From contig JAKOON010000016.1 in assembly GCA_022577435.1 (NCBI GenBank), positions 13,690,276 through 13,754,275 of the forward strand: a DNA stretch of 64,000 nucleotides. The letters are read 5' to 3'. This stretch comes from Embiotoca jacksoni. Taxonomy: Eukaryota; Chordata; Actinopteri; Embiotocidae. Below are positions 29,455 through 43,100 of the stretch, piece by piece. Numbering within the stretch: the first letter of the stretch is position 1; every line of letters starts with the position of its first letter. The position numbers were made by a program, and so were the translations under genes. Under the pieces are notes generated by a model that saw only the letters and a program-made list of their open reading frames with translations, was not told where the DNA came from and ran no database searches.

Positions 29455-29885
29455 GAAGTTGCCTTCAGAAGTGCGTTAATTCTTTGTGGCCTAGATTCAA
29501 CAAGGTGCTGGAAACATTTCTCAGAGATTTTGGTCCATATTGACATGATGGCTTCAGGCAGTTGCTGCAGATTTGTCGGCTGCACATCCATGATGCAAAT
29601 CTCCCGTTCCCACCACATCCCAAAGGTTCTATTGGATTGAGATGTGGTGACTGTGGAGTCCGTTGGAGTTCAGTGAACTCATTGTCATGTTCAAGAAACC
29701 AGTTTGAGCTTTATGACATGGCGCGTTATCCTGCTGGAAGTAGCCATCAGAAGATGGGTACACTGTGATCATAAAGGGATGGACACGGTCAGCAGCAATA
29801 CTCAGGTAGGCTGTGGCATTTAAACGATGCTCAATTGGTACTAAGGGGTCCAAAGTGTGCCAAGAAAATATCCCCTACACCATTA
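29455..29885 (-). pseudogene. Tc1/mariner-type transposase, C-terminal half
   Basis: On the minus strand, 29629-29853 encodes DGYFQQDNAPCHKAQTGF, with the second catalytic Asp, and the following sequence gives SPHLNPIEPLG, with the catalytic Glu, in another frame. 29400-29618 encodes LQQLPEAIMSIWTKISEKCF and HLVESRPQRI. Frameshifts separate the parts. No terminal repeats were found, so this is a truncated copy. Confidence 0.8.
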
Positions 29886-29889
29886 CAAT

Positions 29890-31977
29890 TACATTGATTT
29901 GTACCTTCTGGGAAACAGCATGAACATGACAGTTCAACATAGTGGGCTCCGTGGAAAAGAACTATGTAGATATGAAGGGTTTATTGGAAGGTATTGTAAG
30001 GTAATGAAAACACAATGATTCTTAGTTTCAGGTGATTACACATTGAAGAAAACATTCAGTAACTAAGGATATTATGTTCCATTTGTGCCAATAGATCCCT
30101 CTAAACCCTACACCTTGAACCTTTAAGTACTTCCAATGTTAAGTGGCTTAGCTCTGGCAAAAGGATGGTAACACAAAGAGGGAGTTTTCCTCTGCAAAGA
30201 CTTTGCAAGATACCTACTTGATTTATTTAGTACTGGTTGCTGTTGTGTCGTATTAGCCTTCTCTGACCTAAAGAATGCCCTCTCTCTAAGAACACCACTG
30301 TGGATTTTGTCCTCCCATATCTTACATTAGAATTGCATTAGGGAATCTCTTCATGGCCAGAAGGAGCAGGATGAATGATTTCAGTGACCAAGTACTATTT
30401 TGACCTGCATATAATCTGTGTGAGCAATGTTAAAAAAGACGAGATGACAAAAAACCTATGAGGAACTGCAGCAGGGTTTGATGAAACAGACCTATTGGAT
30501 TTAGTCCTATAGAATTATTACCACGAGATACAATCCGACTAATTTCAAAGTTCACAACATGATGTCAACTAGTTATGTGTCACATCATTATAGCCACAGG
30601 GAAGAAGGCAAATGGTTGTCTTTCCAGCAGATTTTCTTTCAAATACTTCAGCTTGCTTCAGGGAACAAAAATATAAGTCATGAATTGGAAACTATTTGTG
30701 AGGCGATTTTAAAGACTGTGAAAAAGCTACTGTTTTCACCCTAAACTATGTCTCGTCACATCACATCAAGACTTACTCTTCTGAGTTTGGGTTTGCACTT
30801 CTTCACCCAGTTGCAGCAAGAAGAAAAGTGCATTGGTATTTTGCAGGATCGCTCTTCAACTGTAGACTCAACCTTGAAGATTCTTCAGCAGAGAGCACTC
30901 TACTCACTGTTCACACTTCTGACAAACTCATACATACATATATATACATTTATACTTTTACCTCAGATGGAGCGCTCTCCTCGGCAGAAATATTTTATGA
31001 TTGGAGCTAAAACTTTCCAGATATTTTCATCATACTTCATTTTCATCCCTCCTTTTGGTTTTGTTTGTGTGGGCTCCGTGAAGTGAAGTTAATATTCACC
31101 TTTAAAGATGGACATTATAATATGCATAGAATGGCTGCAATGTCACTAAAGTCATTATCATGCGAGCTGCTGCTCCACTGAAGCTGAAACCTTCCACTAA
31201 GATAAGAGGATTTTAATGAAACATCCTCCAAAGACAGAGCTGGAATTTGCCAGTTTTCATTTAATGGCTGTGCTCGTGTCTCTTTGACTGATAGTAAGGA
31301 CTGTTTCACAATATGCCTATTTCTCCTCTCTGATTTATAATCTCTAAAGTAATATTGAACTTTCTCTTGATCCCCAGAAACCAAAGGAAGAGGAGTGTAT
31401 GTGTGTGGCAGCAGTAGTCAGGAAGGGTTTGGATCTCTTAGGGCTTTTATGGGGAGAATTCAGGTGTTGAACAAAATCCTCTTAGACTTAAAGTTACAAA
31501 GAATATACTTCAGAGTTTTGGTATGGTATTTTTTTCCTGAGCTAAACTTCCAAACCTGCACCCACTTTCAAGTGCTTTTCTATTCAGCTCGAGCTCACCT
31601 CTATTTCTGCTTTTCACCACTTCAAAAGTTAAAAAAAAAAAAGGTAATTTCCTGGAAAGGAAGCATTGCCATGACTGATGGATTCTGCAGAAACCACACA
31701 ATGATGGTTTTACATCCTGCAGATAAACTGTGCTTCATTTGGAGGTGTTTTGTCTTCAACCTGTTAACTTTGACCTCAAACAGAATAGTCTGCATGCTGC
31801 TGAGGATCAGTCCGGGACACTGTGCGTCAGAAAGACTGGCTCAGCTGTGACTCTCAAGAAACAAAATGAACAAAAGTGGAAAAGAATTTCATCATAGAGG
31901 TCCTTTATTTCACAAGCAGAGGAAAAATTGATGATGGGCAAAAGTTAACATAAATGAAAGTTCACAGAACTGGCTGT

Positions 31978-32035
<58 letters not shown>

Positions 32036-32960
32036 CACTTGCTTTCCTTCAGAGAGAAATTTTAAATGTGCTGGCAGTGATTATACCTGGAGGTGTAAAG
32101 CTGATGAAAGACAATGTGTCATCCCGGGGAGGATCCCTGCCTGTAACCACAATTCACTGGATATTTATGGCTGATTTAGCTGTGTCGGTGCTGTTACATG
32201 TAATTGTGTGATCAGTATCATATACTTTAGAGATACTTGACCTATACTGCGTATTTAATCTGTGAAAATGTGTTTTTAGCTTGCAGCTACTGATGGAAAT
32301 GTCAGTTTACCAATTTATTCTGGACTGAACAACTTTACCCTAATAACTTTGGTGAGCTGTAAATAATTTTTAGCTAGCTCCATCACCAGGTGAAATATTA
32401 AATTCGTCCAATACGACAGCTTCTGATCAAATACCTGCACATCTATTCCTATCATCCTCAGATGTACTTTTTTATTTTAGTGCTGATTTTCAAATGTTAG
32501 CATGCTAACACACTAAACTATGACGCAAAACATGGTAAACCTGCTTGAAATCAGCCTCTTACCTTGGTCAATAAGAGCATGACAGCATTCGGCAACCCAC
32601 TGTCAGTCACTTCCTTAACAACCCAACGCATAAAATGTACATAAAGATCTACTCAGATGTTAACTCATCACTGTTTGTCTGAACCTTCCAACTTTTGAAC
32701 TCATTGAGGCCCAGAAGTAGCTCCCACACCTGAACACATTTCATACCTAAATATAATCAAACCATTACAAATGTTTTTATACAGTTTTTGCTCGATGTAA
32801 TCCAGTTTCAGTGCATACTGATTGGTTAAAGCTGCACCAACAGGTTCAACATTAACCTGAGGTCTACACCCAGAACGCTGCAATGACTACAAAGGATTCC
32901 CTATGGAGTGAAGTCAGACCCATATATTCACGCAGTAAATTTGGGACGAGTAAAACCAAG
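29890..32960. other. intergenic, no gene recognised
   Basis: Contains a CA microsatellite (31979-32034). The open frames here are short and unrelated to known proteins. Confidence 0.5.
31979..32034. repeat. (CA)n microsatellite
   Basis: About 28 CA units. Confidence 0.97.
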
Positions 32961-32969
32961 CTAGCTTGC

Positions 32970-33105
32970 TTTCACAGTCCAAAGACATGTGAGCTGGGTT
33001 AATCGGGGATCCTAAATTGGCTGTAGGTTTGAATGTGACGGTGAATGGTTGTTTGCCGTGTGATGAATAGTCCACCTGTAAAGGATGTACCACCAGGGGT
33101 ACCCC
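32970..33105 (+). repeat. fish retroelement-derived repeat
   Basis: CACAGTCCAAAGACATGTGA, then TAAATTGGCTGTAGGTTTGA and GTGAATGGTTGTTTGCCGTG. This is a widely dispersed fish repeat that I recognise by sequence. Its class is uncertain. Confidence 0.5.
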
Positions 33106-34340
33106 CTAAAACTGTCTCTTCTCAGAGTAGCTGTACCCTGAGATCCCTCCAGAAGTCTGAATTATTGACACTGTCTGAGCCCTGGATACCCTATGGAGGA
33201 AACTTTTTGGACTCTTGAATTCACAGTCTCATTTTCTAAATCAGTATCCACCGCTCATGAACATAGGATTGGAACATGGATTGACTAGTGCATTGCCTTG
33301 CCTTCAGCTCCATCTTCACCGCAATCCAGTACAACAGCTTCATCACATCAATACCTCACTGATCTGCCAGTCAGTCTTATGCTCCATTTTACCCTCACTT
33401 AATGAACAAGCCTCCATTATAACCAAAACTCCAATTCCCTCCCTTGTCCACGGGAGAAATCAACTGTTTTGCAGCAAAGAACCACGGCTTCAGACTCGGA
33501 CATGCCAAGAGAACCAGATTATCCGCAAATAACAGAGACACACTCTTCCCCAACTGAGTCAGTGGCAAAGGACAACTTTGACTGTGGCAAACACCAACTG
33601 TTTGGCTTCCTGCACCGCTCTTACGGTGGTTATATAAGGAACCCAAACACACACAGGCCTCCCAGAGGAACAGTAGGTCATGAGCCTTCACCAAGTCCAC
33701 AAAACACAAGTAGATTGGACACGAAATCTCCCTCTAGTAACTGAGCAAAGGGTTGATCCACCATTCAATAACAAGGACAGATCTCAGATTAGTCCAGCAA
33801 TCAATCTGAGCCTCCTTTCCAGCACGCTGGGATAATCTTTTCCCAGGCGGCTGAGCAGTGTGCTAAATTTGTAATTGAAGCACGCCCCCCTGTCACCTTT
33901 TTTTGAACCTGGGAGCCACCACCCTGATCTTCCATTGGTACTATCCTCGGCCTGCACGGGACACTGAAGAGGCGTCTCAGCCAAGACAGTCCAAAAATGT
34001 CCAGAGCCAGCAAACCTCATCCACATCCATCCTTGCCGCTGATGTTCTCAGGTTGCTGCCACAACAGCAGCCAACAATCTTCTAAACAAGTATGAGCACC
34101 TCCCGCTACAATGGAGCCTTTGAACATGGCCAACTCAAGTTCCATGTCTTTAACCTCCCTGGGATGAATGGGAAATTAATCTTGAGGTGTGTGCAATAGA
34201 CAGGGCTGTCCTGCTGTCTCCTCGACGACAGCAGCAGGTGGTGTTCATTTGATAGCTCTGCTTCTCTCTTCACCCAAGTGTCTGAGACATTCGAGCGCTG
34301 AGACCACAAAGTCCAGACCGGTCCATGTATGTCTCAGTTC
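33105..34340 (-). mobile_element. LINE remnant with reverse transcriptase
   Basis: Minus-strand frames show, in order, a segment with KKGDRGACFNYKFSTLLSRL and YPSVLERRLR (33784-34026), then FVDLVKAHD, SQTVGVCHSQSCPLPL and LLFADNLVLLA (33395-33709). These are successive non-LTR reverse transcriptase blocks. The catalytic FADD is FADN here. Frames are broken between blocks. It appears to be the same family as 7850-8425. The ends are approximate. Confidence 0.78.
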
Positions 34341-34344
34341 TTAG

Positions 34345-35805
34345 AGCCTCATTTTTCACAACAGCCCAGCTCTGACTGCACACGGAAAGTGAATTAGACA
34401 ATTGCCACAACACAGGATGATTCATGGCGTGGCAGGCCACCTTCTCCAATGAGAGAGGTCACAGACTAGGATTAATCACTCTTCTCCACACAGAGCAGAC
34501 ATCATAATTCCTCCTGCTTCACCTCAGCTTCTCACCAAGGTCCTCTCTGCTCCCTGAGCTCTTCACATCTTCTTCTTGTCTGTTTTTTCTAGTATTTACC
34601 CTGCTTCTTCTGTCTCTTCTCTCTCTTATTACTTGTTACTTTCTTTTCTTGTTTTGAAAGCCTCTCCATGACTCATCCTTTACATTAACACTGTGTTTCT
34701 GATACTCCTTTCTGAACAGTTGCCTCTGTCTCCTGCTCATGTCTCTTTACTCTTTAGCATGGAGATAGCTGCCTTCTGCTCATGCTGCCCCACCGCTGCC
34801 TCCCACAAAGATAAACGCCTCACACATAATGACTCTGTGTCCCCCTCTTTGTTTGCGCCTACTGTATGTGGATAGCTTTCTCCATTACAATAGTTGTGGA
34901 CAAACTGACACTCGCATAGACTTTACTGAATGGACTGTGCCTGACTAGAGAACTGCAGACTGGAAGAAATGTTAGTCTGTTTGAGAGACATTTTTATTTA
35001 AACTATGGTGTTATTAGTGGTTATTGGTGTGTATCCAAGACAGATTTTTACAATCTGTGTTGTGTATTTCTTACTTTACCAGTCACCTGTAATCATATAC
35101 AAATCTTTTAGAAACTATGTTTATCATGTCTCTGCCTGCCACCTTATTTCTGTAATATCTCACTCATTCACTCATGTAGCTCTGCCTTTTCATCTTCCTC
35201 ATCACGTTTTTAAAAGAAAAAAAATGTTCTACAGCAGTCAAAAATATCTGATTCTTCTTTACACACCACTACACACTGTGAAAACACACTTTTAATTTCA
35301 TTTTTACTCATTATGCAGATTGTCTGGCTTCGAGGTTTACTTTGTTCCACTCTTTTTTTGCCTGCGTTTTTGCATTGCCTGCTGTTTCTGTTTTACATTG
35401 ACTGCTGCTTGCAGATGGCGCACCACTTAGAAAGATAGCAATTTTTGCTTTAAGGTGAGTTCTCTTGTGTACCGCAGTGAAGTCAGCTTCATTTTAACTG
35501 AACCACAGGCATCACAGGTAGGTGGGTGGAGGCAGTGCAAACAGAGCAAATACTGAATCACAAAGGTTCATGTGGAGTTTTCATCTTCACACCCTCTGAG
35601 AAGAACAGACACATACTGCACACTGTACTTGATACAGTAATTTGATCTGCAATGTGTCCATACATGGTAATAAAAAACTATTTGAAACTGTTTGTTTACA
35701 AGAAAGTTCACTAAAGGCCATATACCATTAATGTAAACTTTGTTGTAATAGGCATAAACATTTAAACTTTAGAAATCTGATTGACTTGGATATATTAGAA
35801 TAGAT
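34345..35805. other. intergenic, nothing recognised
   Basis: AT/CT-rich intergenic DNA. No gene, RNA or repeat family recognised. Confidence 0.45.
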
Positions 35806-35810
35806 TACAT

Positions 35811-36110
35811 TTTGGGAAATATACCTATTTTCTCTCTTGCAGTTACAGTTCACTAGAATACTTTCTGCCAACTAAGTCTAAAGCTGCAGCCAACAGCTTA
35901 GCACAGTGAGAGGATATATCAAGTCTGGCTCTGTTGGAAGGTAACAAATCTCTAAAACAGCCCATCTAAAAACAGTAACCGCTATTTAATGTGCAGATTA
36001 AACATATGAAATATAATGTTTTAATTGGTGGCCCAAATAAAGGTGCTGGTTGACTTTGTTACCTTCAGGCAGAGCCAGGTTGACTGTTTGGGCTGTGCCT
36101 GATAAATGTT
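35811..36110. mobile_element. MITE (common fish family), degraded
   Basis: TTTGGGAAATATACCTATTT at one end, AAGTCTGGCTCTGTTGGAAG and GTAACAAATC in the middle, and a partly inverted counterpart TTACCTTCAGGCAGAGCCAG downstream. Confidence 0.55.
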
Positions 36111-36114
36111 TTGC

Positions 36115-39076
36115 CCTAAGGTTTTTTACTTTTTAAACATAATTACCATGTGTGTACCATTATTTAGCTGAAAAGTAATTTACTGTCCTTGATAACATTA
36201 AGAACCCAAACTGAGGAAAAGAAAGCAGGTGTGTCTTTTTCCCTAAATCAGAGGAGTGCAAGAGTCATGATTCCTGGTGAATCCTTTTTCATGCGTTTAG
36301 CTTGATATTTTCTACATTTCCAGCCTTCTGCTGACAGAGTTATGGTCTCCACGCTGTGCCTTATTCTGCAGGATATTTCACCCTCTTAAAGTGAATCGAC
36401 ACACTTCACATTTGACGTGTCTCCGCGTATTTCTTTCAATTCATTTCCTGAGTGGATGTGAAGAACACAATGACAAGTCAATAGGCTACTGCCCAGTCAT
36501 TCTCAGTATCTAAGTCATCCCCTTCCTTGGTTCCAGCTTGCAGCTAGCAGCTTCAGCTACAGACGTCCAGGCTGCAGCCTTCCAACAATAGCAAAGACTA
36601 CTCCATTACTGAATTTATAGAGCTGAGTCTGAAGCTCACAGGACATAGGAACCAATTCTCCACAGCCGTCTGTGGAAAAGAAGTGGCAGCTTTTGACTGA
36701 AGAGCAGGGCTGGCTGTCCGGGGCAGAGCTTTTGAGTAGATCTGAGAGGTTTTGTGACTGCATACCTTCAGTCCTGACGAATGAGGTAACCCGGGAGAAA
36801 AATGGGAGGTGGACGAGAGAGCGATCCTCTTTCCTTATAGACAGTCCCTCCACCCAGGTGACTCTGTTGTCTGATTGGACTGTCAAGCTCTAAAAGAAAT
36901 GATTGAGAAAGTGTGAGGAATTAGGCGCAGGGGAGAAAAGTGGAAAGAGACTGACCATCCTGAGGAGAAAATTAATCAGATGGAAAGCAGGAAAAGATGA
37001 GGGGAGAAATGATTGAAAAGTAGGAATAAAAATCAAGGCTGCAAGATTAGAGGCAGGGAGTCTAGAAAGAGTGAAGTGGAAGAGAGATGACAGAGAACAA
37101 AAAAGCAGCATGTGTATATGACAGGTTTTTTTTCAGTGCTTCTCTTGGCAATCTCAAAGGATCCCCAAACACCACCAAGGATATAATCTCAAATGGGAAT
37201 CATAGAAAAACATGTTTTCTTGGATCAGTGTTGTTCAGAGCTTGATGTAAAAGTTTTCAGAGGGATCAAAGGTATATTGCATTTTTACAGCAAGCATGCA
37301 GCATGTTCTCATGAGTTATTTACTGAACTATGGATTGAGGAGGTGAGCGAGCAGGTGAAGAGAGCAAGACTAAGACTGAATATGGCTGTGTATGTTGAAA
37401 GTAATCGGCTGCAGAAAGAGAAAAACTGACACGACAGCTTTAAAAGTTGAATGTCCCTGAAGCACAAGGAAAAGTCTAGAAATGCTTCCACTTAAAGGGT
37501 CCCAGAAATCCCCACAGACCTGCAGACAAATAAAGAGCTTATCAGCTACTCAAACTGTTGAGATAGATGAGAAGGACATGTTTGCAAGTACGGTCATTTT
37601 CAACATTCAGTTTTAATCGTGGGTAGGAGAACTACTCTGTGCAGCTCAACAGCTGCATTATTAGAACCCCGGCCGCTGCTGATTTCTCACAGTTGGCATG
37701 TTTCCATCCAGAACAGGCCCAAGCCATCCTCAGCAGCCAACCCTTCCCATCATGTCTCTCAGCCACTTTTTTTTTACTTCTTATTATGTACTGCAGCTAC
37801 CTTGCAGCACAATTGTATGTACTGTTACATGTAGTATGTATTCAATTGGAACATACTACTTCATCATAAAAATGTGCCTTTAACTTTGACCATCTGGGTC
37901 ATATCCGTTGAGATCCGCACCGCGACATTTGAAATAAAAAGAAAAAGGATGTGATTTGGAACAAGTACACTACCTTTTAATGCCTCTTCTTGTTCTTCTT
38001 CTCCTGCTTCTTCTTTTTGCGGGCGGAGCATCAGCGTCACCAACTATCTTGGCGGCTATGATTGGACAATCTGTCTTCTGGAGCAGAGTTAAGCAAACAG
38101 TCACTTATTTCAATTTGCAGCATGATGACAGTGTTGCAAACGTCATTGAAATCATTTAAAACGTTGTCCAAACTATACTGGAGCTTGAGCAAAGCCTACA
38201 TTGTAATGAAATGATGGATGCTAATCTATACATTCACATCAGTTTCTACACCAGACTTTTCCTGTATTGTGACTCTGTCAGCTTTGCATGGCTCCTCTTT
38301 ACAAGCCCTGTCACTGAGGATGTCCCCTAAGCAGCAGATGGCCTTGTGCCAACATGCACATCCTGTGTGGTAAATGATTAAGATGTTTACCAATGATTAA
38401 AGATGTTATTTCTGCCTGAAAAGCCTCAGATGTGTAACTCAGTACACTGATAGCAGGCATGAGTCAATGTTTGATAAATGATTCAACACTTGGCTAATCA
38501 ATTCCCCTGACTTCCTGGTTGTTGCCGTGGATGAATCCATGACTCAGTTATGGTTTGTACAGTGTCATAGAAATGTGCTGTGTTTGTTGTTGTTGTGTGT
38601 CCTTGTGGGAGACTTGAGCAGACCTCTGTGTGTGATCTCTTTTGTTCTTTCACAAGAGAGACAAAAGCGGCCACAGATTATCCAAGGAAACAACCTCGGG
38701 TCTTTCCTAGACTTCCTCTAGACAGTCCCCCTATTTTCTGTCAGTATGTCAAGTTCGTTAAGAGAGAAGTTAAAAGATCAGTGTAGGAGGCCTATCAGCT
38801 TTTTGAGATATCTAATAGGAGTTAGTTTTTCCAGGGATTTAAGCCACATGCCGGTCATTTCAGAGTTTGATGATGTGATTACAGAGAGTTGTTTCCTGAG
38901 TTGCTAGGTCTTCATATGGCTCAATAATTACTAATACTCTTCATGGAACAGAGTGACACTGTGTGTCAAAGTGTGCTACCAGTGCTTAGATAGCATCAAT
39001 GCTAACAAATAAATCAGGATGGTTTGTTACATTTTATGGTTACATCTTATTACTATAATCTCCCACTTTGATTGGC
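36115..39076. other. intergenic, no gene recognised
   Basis: No recognised gene. The short frames at 36557-36893 on both strands and at 37619-37883 have no family features. Confidence 0.45.
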
Positions 39077-39148
39077 CTAAACTGATCTCATTTGAGCAGG
39101 TTAAGACATAGGGGGACGTCTTAACCTGCTCAAATGAGATCAGTTTAG
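39077..39148. repeat. perfect 31-bp inverted repeat with 10-nt spacer
   Basis: The left arm 39077-39107 (CTAAACTGATCTCATTTGAG...) is the exact reverse complement of the right arm 39118-39148, separated by ATAGGGGGAC. Pairing stops sharply at both ends. It could form a 72-nt hairpin in RNA or a cruciform in DNA. No transposon ends or target duplication are evident. Confidence 0.97.
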
Positions 39149-39815
39149 CAATATGTGTGACCCCCCTGTTACCCCATGTCACTACTACCATGTAACACAA
39201 ACGTATTGCTGGAAACACAGCTGCTGGTCTCAGCAAAAAAAAAAGAAAAGAACATCACCCGTGATGCTTGATGAACTGTACGTTGATATAAAGCAGAATA
39301 CAGCCCTGAATCATTTCTCCTGCACACTCTGCTGCTCTCTGTTCATACTGAAGAATACATGTTGAAACTGTACATATGTGGATGTCTTTTGCCGTTTATT
39401 TGCATGTGGATATTGTTGCTGAAAATAGCAGAGTATAAAAAGTGAATATGTCTTTTAAGCCATGGTGGGGGAGGCAATGCCTTTCAGATGCCATTAATGA
39501 CCGTAAATAAAACACACTTCGGCCCAGAGGTGCGTGTTAGGAAGTTAACTAAGAATACATTAAAAGGGATTGTGCAATTAACACATATTTTGTGGAATTA
39601 TAGCTCATAGTTAATTTAAATCAATTCACACATATTCCACGTTTGATGCCTTCCAAATGTATTATTTATCGTGAGTTGTACACTGATCTGAATCCGCTTT
39701 TCAAATTCAACCTTTAAATATGAGCTTTCCCAACAAAAAAAATTCTGCAATAAGGTCCTTGCAATCATCTTTTTGTTGTTGTTGTTGTTGTTTTTATGGA
39801 GTAACAAGGAGTCAT

Positions 39816-40140
39816 TTAAAGGAATACAATGACATTTGGGTTTGATGCCCTCTTTCACACGAGAGGATTACTACTATTCTCAGTTTATGGTAGATTAGAG
39901 CTACGGTTATGAAAAAAACCAAAACCAAGTTTAAAAAAACGAACAGAATTAGGTGTGGCTGTGTGCTGGACGATTTCTTGATGAGTCGTGGTGAGAGCCC
40001 GGCGAGCTGTTTCCACTGCATCCACTCATTGTGCTGAACTAAGCTAACTGTCTCTTAGCATAGTCCCGACGTAGCATCCTATTTAGTGTTCGGGCATGAG
40101 CTTGGTACTGATTTTTTTCTCTCCAAATTATCGACAACAA
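39816..40140. mobile_element. MITE (common fish family), degraded
   Basis: Starts TTAAAGGAATACAATGACAT. Interior GGACGATTTCTTGATGAGTC and CTGAACTAAGCTAACTGTCT match this MITE family. The right end is worn. Confidence 0.55.
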
Positions 40141-40144
40141 AGGA

Positions 40145-43100
40145 AATGAGTATGTAAGAGATTCTTTTTCTTGGACGTTGCATCGTTTGATGGATAATTA
40201 ACATCCAGGCTTTTAACAAGAACAAGCAGTATCTAGTGTCTATCCCTGCCTTTAATTGCTCATACCTTACAGCAGTAAAGTTCATGTGACAGTAGCTCAT
40301 GGTGCCTCATTAATACAAGCATGTTAACATGCCACTTCCTGATTTAATGAGTTCAAAATGTCCATTGAACCAGTGACTGACACTGAGGAAGCCTCTAAAT
40401 ATATGATAACAGACAAGACGATTGATCCAAGATGATGATGATGATGATCCCTCCTTGTAAAAGTCCCAAATGGGCTCATCTTTCCACAGCTGCCCAGACT
40501 CTGTACGCTCTGTATGTCTTCCTCATTTGAATATGAAAGGCCAGTGGAAGCATACATCAAGATGACTGATTCTGAGCAGATTGTGGGAAGGGTCATTTGT
40601 CATGTTTTGTCACGGAGTCCGAAACCTGGTGATCTGTCTTCATATCGGAAGACCAAACACGTTAAAGATCTACTAATTAGCCATTCTCAGATTATCATCT
40701 TGAGTCAGAACTGGCTGCAGCTGTAAACTCTGGAGAAACTGACTGTTTTCTGGCAACCACAGATATCTGTATTTACAGTACCACCACCTCCACCCGTACT
40801 AATCCTGCTCGACGAGCCAACTGATTGTAGTGTACTACCTTCATGTGGACAAATTGGTGAATCTTTTTTCCCTTTGACAGTATTGGCACGCTTTGAAGTC
40901 TGAAGCCTTTAAATGCAGGTATTGGGGACATGTATGCTTTCAGGGCTAATACCTGTTTAGCTGGAAGAAGCCTGAATATGGCAGCTGATTTAATTATTTC
41001 TGGACAGTGCTGGTTGCCTCTCTCATCTTCTTTCACTGTCAACTGGATCTGTTTCCTAGTCTGCACCGTCTCTTTAATCCAATGGAGGAATGTATTCCTC
41101 TGATGTAATTATTTTAGCCCGCTGCAAGACATAACGTGATTTTCGGTCTTATAGAGTGAATTTGGACAGCTAATTTTAAGTTTTTCTGCTCCGCTTGATG
41201 TCCCTTTGAACGAGAATGCACTACAACATTTTTTTTTTTTCTTAGATGAGAGGCATGAATCACACCTCCTTTCCCGTTGCTATTTCAATTTTTAACCTGA
41301 GGGGGTGTACTCAGGAGCTGGCACAGTTTGATGCAGGGCTTTACAGGGAACGGATGAGATGTGTTTCATTACTTTTCTGTATGTTACAGTGCCATAGTTT
41401 ATTGGAAAGTGTGACCTCACTGATGTTTGGAGCACTTGATGTCTACTGTGCTGAGGAAGGAAATAAGCTTTAAGGTGACTACAAGAGGTGCCAGTTTGTG
41501 CAGGAATGACGTGTGACCCCGAGCAGAATCCCTCACAACAATACTTTTGATTTTCCAGAAAATTAAAACCCTTTCTTTGCACACATAGAAAAATGTGTTA
41601 CTTGTATATACTGTGTATTGTATACTGTATATGAACTTCTCTCTGCTGTTCCTCCGAGGCGTTATTGTATTTGTGTCAAAGCAAAGTAGCCTACATCTCA
41701 AACATTATAAGATTTATTTGGACTGACGTGAATGCAGAGCAAGTCCAGCCTTAATTAGGACAAAACAATAGCCTATTTTTATCAGCCGAGCCCAATATCT
41801 CACCTCTTGCTGGTTTGTTTTTCTCTCCGTGCTCTTTTTTCCTCCCCAGCAGCCTGCTTTAAGATTAGATTCACGAGAGTACCGAGCTAAAACCACGGTG
41901 CCAATACACAGGCTAGTTTGGGTGTGTGTGTATGTGTGTATGTGGGGGTGGTGGAGACCGGGGAAAGAAATCATTTTGCTGTAAAAAAAAAAAAAAAAAA
42001 GGCAGAATATCTGAGACGTTGCATTTATATTGCACAAGTGTAGTTAAATAGTTAACAGGATTTTTCCCACTTCAATAAAATACCCAGTTACAAAACAATA
42101 TTAGATGGCTCAAACAAAAGTGTGTTTCATCTGAATGCATGGCAAATTGCACATGTACTTTGCAGGTCCATGTAGTACCTGTCAGTCAAACAATCAAACT
42201 CTTTATACTGTGTTATGAAATGGTGATTATATAGAAGGCTTTTTTTGTATCTGTTTCCTGAGTCATTGCACTGGTCATGTACAACTGAACTGCAGTTAAA
42301 AGTCCCTTAAACAAATAAACACACACAGCATGCACAATCGCTTTTTATGGGTTTTATTTTGACCTTTCTCAGCTTTACCTCACCAGAGTTGAGACCCAGA
42401 ATGTGATGTCTCCCCATGGAATAAAAAAAACCTACAATTTCTTACACTGTGAAGCATCTCCGAGACATGTTGGAGATGCTCTGAGATTTTATATTAGTCT
42501 GACATTGGACAGTATGGGGAAGCAGCAGGCTGACATGTTTTAGAGGAGTGTCAGCTTATAGCCACATAGCACTGACTTCCACCTGCAGGGAGGAACGTGC
42601 TCTGTGTACCAGGAGCATTATAAACTGTAACGACTTAATTGTCTTATCTTTATGTCAATGTATGTGACCTTTTTACCATTTTGGACATTTTCTCACATAT
42701 GTCTTGTTATATTGTTTTTCATTTTCCAGTGTTTGCTAATGGACTGAGGACCTCATGTGGATGGGAACTGAACAACAACTCCCTTGTGAGAGAAACATGA
42801 AAGCAATGAAAAGGTCTTTAGACACTGTGCTGCTGGGGTCTACCCAGCCTGACATTATTGCCATTGCATCTCATTTAACCTACAATTTTCCCATTCCGAA
42901 AAACCAAACTCCCTCTCAGGAGCTGGGTGGAATCGTTAATCAACATCCCACGCTCATTCCTTGTAGTTTGACCTTTAAGCTGGTGCACTAATTTGTGGTG
43001 TCTCATCTGACCTGCTGGAAAATCTTCAGATCAACTTTCAATTGGGAATGTATGTTGCCTAAGACAGGAAAATACGTTTTTCTATATATTTTTTTCTATA

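Noticed and set aside
36557..36893. Overlapping frames on both strands (109 and 73 codons)
   Set aside because: No recognisable motif, no splice or promoter context; best explained by chance.
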